DNA of 64,000 bases from Ampullaceana balthica (Eukaryota > Mollusca > Gastropoda > Lymnaeidae): the NCBI GenBank assembly GCA_944989445.1, contig CALYLW010000122.1:450001-514000 (forward strand). The letters are read 5' to 3'. The translations under genes were made by a program, and so were the position numbers. Of the stretch, positions 56,656-64,000 are shown in pieces. Positions within the stretch are counted from its first letter, which is position 1, and every line of letters starts with the position of its first letter. The notes below the pieces were generated by a model. It was not told where the DNA came from. It did no database searches and worked only from the letters and a program-made list of their open reading frames with translations.

Positions 56656-57315
56656 AATGTTATTAAATCTCATATTGTGATTTCCACCCTTTCTCCCGTC
56701 CAACCGTAACCTGTGAGGATATGAAGCATGTCGGTGAGCGACTTAAAAAAACCCCGTTAATCTTACGTCCAGTTCCTAATGACACTAACGAGGCACATTG
56801 TGCCGCCATTGAACCACGCTCCTCGTTTTCGCGGCGTTATTCCCCGAGCCCGCCCGCCGAGTGCATTAATCCCCGTGACCGTGGTCGCGAAGCTGCGTGA
56901 CTTTTTGACGTTTGCGCTCATTTCGCTGTCCATTGTCAGACAAAATGTTTCAGGCAGACTTGACACGCATAGCTAGTTGTTCAAATTTGTTTAACCTTTA
57001 ACCTTAATTGCATTCTAAAATATTTTATTTTTTAAACTTCCGATACATTTTTTTAAAATTTTAATAAAGTCACAATTTATTTTCTGTACCGTTAGCTCCT
57101 TAAAACATTCAAACATGAACGAGATGTTCCAGCTAAAAACAACATTTTGTCACGACTTTATCCCTATACTATAAGATATTTATGCATACAATTTGTAACT
57201 AGTAATAGATGGAAAGACTCGCTTTGAAAGATTACATTTAAAAATGAATAATGTTTGCAAAACTGTGGTAATATTAACACCCGACACGCTAGGCAAGAAC
57301 AAGCTGCTGCAAGTA
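56656..57315. other. unassigned, CpG-rich core
   Basis: 56760-56975 is CpG-rich with overlapping ORFs on both strands (GGRARGITPRKRGAWFNGGT on minus). I cannot assign either. AT-rich afterwards. Confidence 0.35.
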
Positions 57316-57915
57316 CTGGTATAAACATCTATGTGTACTGGTACAAACATATATGTGTACTGGTACAAACATATATGTGTACTGGTACAAACATATGTGT
57401 ACTGGTACAAACATCTATGTGTACTGGTACAAACATCTATGTGTACTGGTACAAACATATATGTGTACTGGTACAAACATATGTGTACTGGTACAAACAT
57501 CTATGTGTACTGGTACAAACATATATGTGTACTGGTACAAACATTATATGTACTGGTACAAACAACTATGTGTACTGGTACAAAGCAACTATGTGTACTA
57601 TGGTACAAACAACTATGTGTATTGGTATAAACATCTATGTGTACTGGTACAAACAACTATGTGTGCTGGTACAAACATCTTTGTACTGGTACAAACATAT
57701 ATGTGTATTGATACAAACATCTTTGTGTACTGGTACAAACATCTTTGTGTACTGGTACAAACATCTTCGTGTACTGTTACAAACATCTTCGTGCACTGGT
57801 ACAAACATCTATGTGTGCTGGTACAAACATCTATGTGTGCTGGTACAAACATCTATGTGCACTGGTTCAAACATCTATGTGTATTGATACAAAAATCAAC
57901 TTTTACTAGTACAAA
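57316..57915. repeat. 22-bp repeat
   Basis: About 27 copies of GTACTGGTACAAACATCTAT plus GT. Unit length varies by 1-4 bp in several copies, so all three plus frames are partly open. Confidence 0.96.
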
Positions 57916-58094
57916 CAACTACGGTTAATGGCCAATCTCTTGGAAGACATAATAAGGCTCTGGAAAAGGGCAACATGTTTTTGGTCAAATAATGGACCAT
58001 AAGTCCAACACCTGTGAGCCTCAGCAATGTTAGTCACGCATGATAGAATGATAGGTAAATGGACAGGTGAGGGAGGTGGGGGGAGTGTAGTGGT

Positions 58095-58545
58095 CTTTTA
58101 TATTTTATACTATAGCGGGGGTGGTAATAATGTAGTTTTTATACTATAGCGGGGAGGTAATAATGTAGTTTTTATACTATAGCGGGGGTGTAATAATGTA
58201 GTTTTTATACTATAGCGGGGAGGTAATAAGGTAGTTTTTATACTATAGCGGGGAGGTAATAATGTAGTTTTTATACTATAGCGGGGAGGTAATAATGTCG
58301 TTTTTATACTATAGCGGGGAGGTAATAATGTAGTTTTGTATACTACGCCGGGGGAGGTAATAATGTAGTTTTGTATACTATTCCTGGTGTGCTAATAATG
58401 TAGTTTTTATACTATTCCTGGTGTGGTTATAATGTACTTTTTATACTATTGGTGGTGTGGTAATAATGTACTTTTTATACTACTGCGGGGGAGGTAATAA
58501 TGTAGCTCTTATACTATAGCGGGGGAGGTCATACCTACTTCCCAC
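58095..58545. repeat. 33-bp repeat
   Basis: About 13 copies of TAGTTTTTATACTATAGCGG plus GGAGGTAATAATG. The 3' copies replace the CG-rich part with TTCCTGGTGTGGT. Confidence 0.94.
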
Positions 58546-60067
58546 AGCCTATATACTATATTATACTCTTTACTCCTTACTGCATACACCCTACTCCACA
58601 CAACCTACTTCCTAGATTATCTTGGTAAACAAAGTAATGAAAACTCGAATAATTATTTAAACGTAATTTCCATCAAAGATTTTCCGACTTTTTTTTATTC
58701 AAGGGAAATCATTCTAGATTACATTAAAAGTCATTTCAAATATATAATTCTGAAAGTAAACGAAACAATTGCTATCTACAAATTCCTGCTAAAATTACGG
58801 GAGTCAAACGAAAACAGATTTTTCAAAAATTTCTTCTCTAACATTGTTCTAAATATTATTAGCTATCGTTTGGCGTTTGTTTCAACCCGATAGATGTTAC
58901 GAGAAATTGACGAAATACGTAATTTTTATTAATTAATTAATTTTTTATTATTTTTTTTGTTTTCCAGTAAACTTTTTCGTGAATTTTTTGGACCCGTGCT
59001 CATCCTTGGGACCTCCTTAACATATTTGCAAAAGACCCGAACCCTCTATTTGGTATGGTTCGGGGGTATCTGCGTGTGCAAGATCGAACAGACAGGACAG
59101 ATCTTTCAAATATATAAACGCAATTTGCCCCATCGGGAAATTGCGTTACAATTTTTGACGTGGGGAAAACGCCACTATACAACGAAGGCCCGTAAATAAA
59201 AAAATAAAACAAAAAAACTCATGCCAACTTATACACATTTCAAAATGTCAAATATTCGATCCATTCTTGCACCGTAACGAGGCATACAATTTTATGTCTC
59301 AACTTAATAATGCATCAACATTTGAATCCATTGTATTTTAAAATGAGTGTGTGTACTTTTTACATTTAAGTTAAGTTGCTCTTTTATATTTCTTTAGTTT
59401 TTTGCACACAATAATTACTTCTTCGCTGAGCTCGGATTATAGGATTAGTCTCGCTCTTACCACTAGAAGCCTGCCAAGACCGTGCATATGATAAAATGAA
59501 GGCCATATTTCACGTGTTTCATGTTTTTTAAAATTTCGGCGTGAAATCGCTCGTGTCTTACAGTAACTGAGCCTTGTGTCGAGGGCGGTTATTACCGAGT
59601 TAATGCGCACTATGAATTCATCGCGAGGTATTAAGTGAACGTACGTCCCTGATGCTGAATATCCCATTAGTTATTCGATGAGGCGACATCGGGCCGGGGC
59701 CAGGGGAACCATCATTGTCATGCCACTGGCCAGGTAGTCGTCGGGGTCGCAGGGCCGAGCTGAAAGTGAAAGTCTCTAGGATCCACGGCCAGGCTGGGTC
59801 AATGGTCCGTCACAGCGGGACTCCGCGGGGATATTCGGAGACTCGGGTGCGTGTGTGTCTTGTGGTGGTCAGGCTAGTCGTGTAGCCCAGACTTTGTGGT
59901 CAAGGGGTCGGCATGGTTTAATTTTTAGTAAGGATTGAATGGTTGTGTTTTAGATTGCGGTCGTCTGGAAGTGAATTCTGAGTTCGTGGACTTGGTGGTG
60001 ATTCTTTGATGGGACCTGGGCGTTGGTCAATGCGAGCTGGTTGTTTTGTTATCAGTTTATGATCCGT
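58546..60067. other. unassigned sequence with one clear hairpin
   Basis: AT-rich to ~58980. AACGCAATTTGCCC and GGGAAATTGCGTT (59117-59147) form a 13-bp stem with one bulged G and a very short loop. 59437-59940 is GC-richer with a 76-codon minus ORF I do not recognise. Confidence 0.45.
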
Positions 60068-60540
60068 GATTGTGAACCGTCTATTATTAAGTGAACCTTC
60101 TCTACTCAAGTGACCTTTTATACTAAAGTGAACTTACTAAACTAAAGTGAACCGTCTATTATTAAGTGAACCTTCTCTACTCAAGTGACCTTTTATACTA
60201 AAGTGAACTTACTAAACTAAAGTGAACCGTCTATTATTAAGTGAACCGTCTATTATTAAGTGAACCGTCTATACTTAAGTGAACCGTCTATACTAAAGTA
60301 AATTGTCTATACTTAAGTGAACCGTCTATACTAAAGTAAATTGTCTATACTTAAGTGAACCGTCTATACTAAAGTAAATTGTCTATACTTAAGTGAACCG
60401 TCTATACTAAAGTAAATTGTCTATACTTAAGTGAACCGTCTATACTAAAGTAAATTGTCTATACCTAAGTGGACCGTCTATACTAAAGTAAATTGTCTAT
60501 ACCTAAGTGGACCGTCTATACTAAAGTAAATTGTCTATAT
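60068..60540. repeat. 19-bp units organised in 38- and 76-bp periods
   Basis: Two ~76-bp units at the start (AACCGTCTATTATTAAGTGA, then CTTCTCTACTCAAGTGACC) are followed by alternating GTCTATACTTAAGTGAACC and GTCTATACTAAAGTAAATT, i.e. a 38-bp dimer repeated about seven times. Confidence 0.94.
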
Positions 60541-60743
60541 TTTAATCCGTATTAACTACTAACGCATGTCTATGTCAGGACTAGTGCTGTGGTCATGTAA
60601 TAATTGAGCTATTTGTTTACTACATTGTAAAGTGCGACATCGTATTATTGAACGGAGGCATCAATTCTCTAAGATCCTTTTTAATAAGTATTGTTAATGG
60701 ATATATTTAGAGGTGGATATTTATCTGCTGTCCTATATTTACC

Positions 60744-61012
60744 TAGGTGCTGTCATACATTTATCCAAGTGCTGTCATACATTTATCTAAAGTGATGTCA
60801 TTCATTTATCCAAGTGCTGTCATACATTTATTTAAGTGCTGTCATACATTTATCTAAAGTGCTGTCATTCATTTATCCAAGTGCTGTCATTCATTTATCC
60901 AAGTGCTGTCATACATTTATCCAAGTGCTGTCATACATTTATACAAGTGCTGTCATTCATTTATCCAAGTGCTGTAATACATTTATTTATCTAAAGTGCT
61001 GTCATACATTTA
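60744..61012. repeat. 22-bp repeat
   Basis: About 12 copies of TGCTGTCATACATTTATCCA plus AG, with TTC for TAC and AAAG variants. Confidence 0.93.
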
Positions 61013-61330
61013 ATTAAGGTCCAGTATGTCAGGGATTTGTTCGTTACTAATTATATATGACGATCTTTCATCGAGTTAATTGCAGCCTCTTACAAAGTTT
61101 ATTATGGTCTATAGGTAAGCATTGAACGCAATAATCTTCTGTATAGAAGGAGCGTCTGAAACAGATAAGATAAGAAGATAAGATGGTCCTTTATTTAGTC
61201 AAATATAAAACCGTTACGGAAGTTCGATACCAGAAAGAGACACACATTTTTAAAAATCCGGTTTAAAATCGTAGCTATAAAGTTTTTGATGTGGGTACTC
61301 CCAGAACTGGCGTGCAAATTGTTTCGGGTA
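61013..61330. other. unassigned, with dispersed GATA-rich fragment
   Basis: AGAAGGAGCGTCTG followed by AGATAAGATAAGAAGATAAG and TGGTCC at 61146-61190 recurs near 16480 and in inverse near 63205-63235. A dispersed repeat end of unknown class. Confidence 0.55.
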
Positions 61331-61338
61331 CTCCCAAC

Positions 61339-61524
61339 CAATGTTCCCTTTAAGCTGCGCGTTCGTGCGGGTATATCTATCTGACCGACCCCGAGCAGCA
61401 GTTTAGAATTATCGCGCAGAAAATTTTGTAAAATATTGCAAACAAAAAATAGAAACTATGCAACTTTACACACGAGGTTTTGTTTACTTTGCACACGGAC
61501 CAACGAACATTAGAAGGAACATCA
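61339..61524 (+). mobile_element. hAT-like MITE, family A, with TSD
   Basis: The left end CAATGTTCCCTTTAAGCTGC and the right end ATTAGAAGGAACATCA form the inverted termini. Flanks CTCCCAAC (61331-61338) and CTCACAAC (61525-61532) agree 7/8. The 186-bp body contains CACACGGACCAACGAAC. Confidence 0.9.
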
Positions 61525-61532
61525 CTCACAAC

Positions 61533-62057
61533 CAAACTATGTAGATACATGCACTTTTTTACACCAAATCTCACGTGCAGCTGTGACGTGTCGCTGGTCA
61601 CGTGGTGCCGAGGGCCCGTTGCTCTCCCCCCGCCATGCCGTCTCGGGGCTGGCCCTTCCACCGGGAGCGACCAGCAGGTATTATTTTTTAATTGCCGGGC
61701 CTATCAACCTGTGATTGGGGTCAGCCTGGTTATCGTTGGGGGACCCGACACGACGTCTGCGTCATTCTCCGTGAGGTGGTGGAGGTGTGGGGAGGGGGGG
61801 CTATGTCCGTTTGTATGTCCTGTCCTCGTCCCGCCCCCCGCCCCCAGACTGTACTGTGGCGTAACCAGGGCTAATGCTATTTAGCCCCCCCTTCCGGTTA
61901 CAGGCCCCTGTTTCACCCCCACTATGTTTTTATTAAAGAAATACTTTTATATGTTCAATCACACCCAACTCTATCTCTATATCTATATGTGCGATTTAAG
62001 AATTTATCAATCATGGTTAAAAAAACTGAAAGTAACTTTGGCACGGTCTCACAATTA
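61533..62057. other. unassigned; isolated hAT-like end
   Basis: CTGTGGCGTAACCAGGGC at ~61855 resembles a hAT terminus, but no partner end was found. The ORF at 61480-61884 starts inside the MITE and is not believed. Confidence 0.4.
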
Positions 62058-62874
62058 CAGTCGGGTCCCGTTAATTAATGCGCGGTTCAGCAACTCGTGA
62101 GTCCGCTTAACTCGCGGTAGTACCACGGCTCCCGAATTTTACTGCTTAATTGACTGCAACATCTTTTACAAAGAATAATAATCTGTTTTAAATAATATTC
62201 ATAATTTTTAAAAACCCGTAAAAACAAAGTTTTTGACTATAAATCCTTTATATACGAGACATAACTAACAGTATGTTCATTATAATACGCTTCGCAAGAC
62301 AATCCATAAATCCAAAATTTTAGTTATGTCTCCAATATAAATTATTTATAGTAAAACAAAAACGCGAAAAGGGTTATAAAAACATGATTAATATAATGCG
62401 CACCGTGCGACCGACTAGCATACTCATTTACAGATCGGGAATATGTTAAACAAAAGTATGGTGAATATAATACGCACCGCACCGCGCGACGGGAAAATAT
62501 TATAAAGGTTGTGCAATATAATACGCACCGCGACACTCTAGCACAAAAATGTACATGTTACAGAGAGCTACAAAGAGATAATCTAAAAATTCATTAATTT
62601 AATTACAGTACATTCGATCGATGTGAAATTTTGATAGATCATTTTTATCGTCGCCACATTCTGAAGTCCTTGAACCACGCTCCTCCTAAATATTAAGGAT
62701 TTAATAAATAAGCATATTTTGTAATTTACTTTATAAATGAAGTGATAGAGCTTATTTTTACTTAGTCTTAATAATAAATACCTTCATTACTGCCCTGAAA
62801 TTCGCGGTTCACTAAAGTCGCGATGGGATGAAATTGGACCCTGACTACCGCGTCTTCTGAACGGGACCCGACTG
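62058..62874. mobile_element. pogo/Tc1-like non-autonomous element with nested insert
   Basis: CAGTCGGGTCCCGTT at 62058 is matched by AACGGGACCCGACTG ending at 62874. TA precedes the left end as expected for a TA duplication; TC follows the right end, so one base has changed. Sub-terminal GTTCAGCAACTCG and TTCGCGGTTCACTAAAGTCG are typical of this group. The interior 62218-62640 is a separate AT-rich palindromic repeat (GTTTTTGACTATAAATCC and its inverse) with a partial copy of the GATCGATC core. Confidence 0.8.
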
Positions 62875-63617
62875 TCGTATGTATCACTGCTCATGTGAAT
62901 ACTCGTGCGTTCGTGTGAGAGAGCAAAGATACTCTCGAATGTAAAAATAATAATATGTAATTTTTAAAAAAATAATTAACTTATTATAAATCAATAGAGA
63001 GACGAATGTCGAAAAACACATTCTTTCTCTTATCTCCCATAAAATGTCATCGTTTTCCTCCCTTTAAAATTCTTTCTTTAAAACATCTCACTCACACATA
63101 CACGCTTACATATCGCCAGCGAGAAGAATAGGAATTTGAACCCACACACCGCTGTCAACTTGATGGAATGTCGTTTCTATCGTCTTGTCTAATACATTAC
63201 AGACGGTCCTTTCTCACTTATCTTCTTATCTTATCTTAACTGTAGAAAATGAATGCGCCCTCAGCTAATCCATCGTTTTTGTCTAGTCTTGCATTTTTAT
63301 TAGGATTTTGAATGTTGGTGGTGTGTTGGTTTTCTTGGTTTGATCAGACAACCCATTCTACGTCCTTTTGCCAGGCGGGAAGTATGGGGTTTGTTTTTTA
63401 TATGTTTGTTTTTGCGAATGGGAGGAGAAAAAAAAGATAATTGTTTTTTATCCTTATGCCCACCTGATTGTTGTATTAGATTATTGCTGCGTTGTATTTC
63501 CAAGTTAGAATTTAACGCATTGCAGATTATTGCTACTTTGATCTTTGTTCTGCTATCATCCAGTGTTTCAAGGTTTAGTAATTTAAGAAATGGAGTTACT
63601 CTTGGTTTGTGAATTTT
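62875..63617. other. unassigned; dispersed fragment
   Basis: 63205-63235 carries inverse GATA-rich sequence (see 61146). 63275-63385 repeats 18905-19005. T-rich 63600-63660 is read as the tail of the following SINE. Confidence 0.5.
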
Positions 63618-63874
63618 TTACATTTTTAAAATTATTTTTATTTTTTTTATTTGTGTGTGTCCCATAACCTCGTGGTCGTATGGGGTTCAAATGTTTCCGT
63701 TAGAACTTTCTCGGGGCTGGGTAGACTCGGCGGCGCCCATCTCCTCCCCAAGTCAGCGGAGGACTTCTTAGCGATAGTCGTATATCAATCTTTATGTGGC
63801 CCTTAGCGTGGACTAGATCCCACGCACCTCTGCTTGTGAGGCGAACGCATTACTGACTTCGCTATCCAGCTGTG
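63618..63874 (-). mobile_element. second tRNA-derived SINE type
   Basis: On the minus strand TAGCGAAGTCAG (63864-63853) fits the A-box consensus with one mismatch, and GGATCTAGTCC (63820-63810) fits the B box at 9 of 11. The distance is 33 bp. The body runs downstream to an A-rich end (AAATAAAAAAAATAAAAAT) at 63618-63650, as expected for a SINE in this orientation. It does not resemble the 15551 SINE body. Confidence 0.6.
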
Positions 63875-64000
63875 AATATCGTTTGTGAATATTCACCAGT
63901 AATGAATCTTGCAGCTCTTGTTTGAATGTGCACCCAGTTCCTCTGTGTTTTCTGTCGTCTTAATCGAACAAAAAGTTTCAACAACTCCAATGTCACATTG

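Noticed and set aside
56763..56976. Overlapping CpG-rich ORFs on both strands
   Set aside because: I could not recognise either product. CpG-rich sequence lacks stops by composition, so neither is called a gene.
59437..59667. 76-codon minus ORF
   Set aside because: No recognised domain, no neighbouring exon, and length within chance expectation.

Overview
The window looks like intergenic or satellite-rich DNA from an animal genome. It holds no complete protein-coding gene that I can defend, no bacterial operon structure, and no rRNA gene. The pointers to a metazoan are tRNA-derived SINEs, degenerate ORF2 tails of non-LTR retrotransposons, many non-autonomous DNA transposons (MITEs) with hAT-type 8-bp target-site duplications (TSDs), a pogo/Tc1-like element, and long micro- and minisatellites. 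The SINE and LINE style would suit a mollusc or another lophotrochozoan. That placement is inference from general familiarity, not a database match.

Tandem repeats cover roughly 25 kb of the 64 kb by my hand count. The largest is an 18-bp satellite at 26799-34974 (about 450 units), joined to a 17-bp satellite at 34985-37195 (about 130 units). Others are a 34-bp satellite at 41528-43955 with an ~830-bp higher-order period, a 39-bp satellite at 48703-50352, a 23-bp array at 1803-2826, a near-pure TATC/TGTC microsatellite to 51335, and some thirty shorter arrays with units of 10 to 83 bp. The long open reading frames over the 18-, 33-, 39- and 45-bp arrays exist only because the unit length divides by three and the unit lacks a stop; I do not treat them as genes.

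The second layer is dispersed transposable-element DNA. Eight MITEs have matching 8-bp TSDs: 15734-15898, 25398-25599, 39198-39377, 45394-45615, 45838-46044, 47433-47611, 47631-47794 and 61339-61524. The TSDs are perfect for 25398, 45394 and 47433 and 7 of 8 for the others. The MITE at 15734 sits inside a tRNA-derived SINE. One family with ends AATGTTCCCTYTAAG recurs at least five times. A pogo-like element (62058-62874) carries a nested palindromic insert. A ~1.17-kb terminal-inverted-repeat (TIR) element (5358-6526) has filled its interior with tandem copies related to its own terminus. Two composite repeats with long palindromes (6890-8040 and 25915-26660) lie in opposite orientation, as do two copies of a related family (13113-13710 and 17256-17668). 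A third family (20334, 21931, 37781) has a perfect hairpin near one end in two of its copies. LINE ORF2 remnants lie on the minus strand at 21795-21926, 22325-22754 and 48146-48664.

The most interesting pattern is the link between the two layers: several tandem arrays begin inside, or are built from, transposon copies (6297, 13143, 17842, 18656, 20473, 44318). A 1.1-kb stretch at 11330-12470 is almost free of G on the plus strand. The only sequence that looks like a spliced coding exon is 48 codons at 23182-23325 on the minus strand, and it is tentative.
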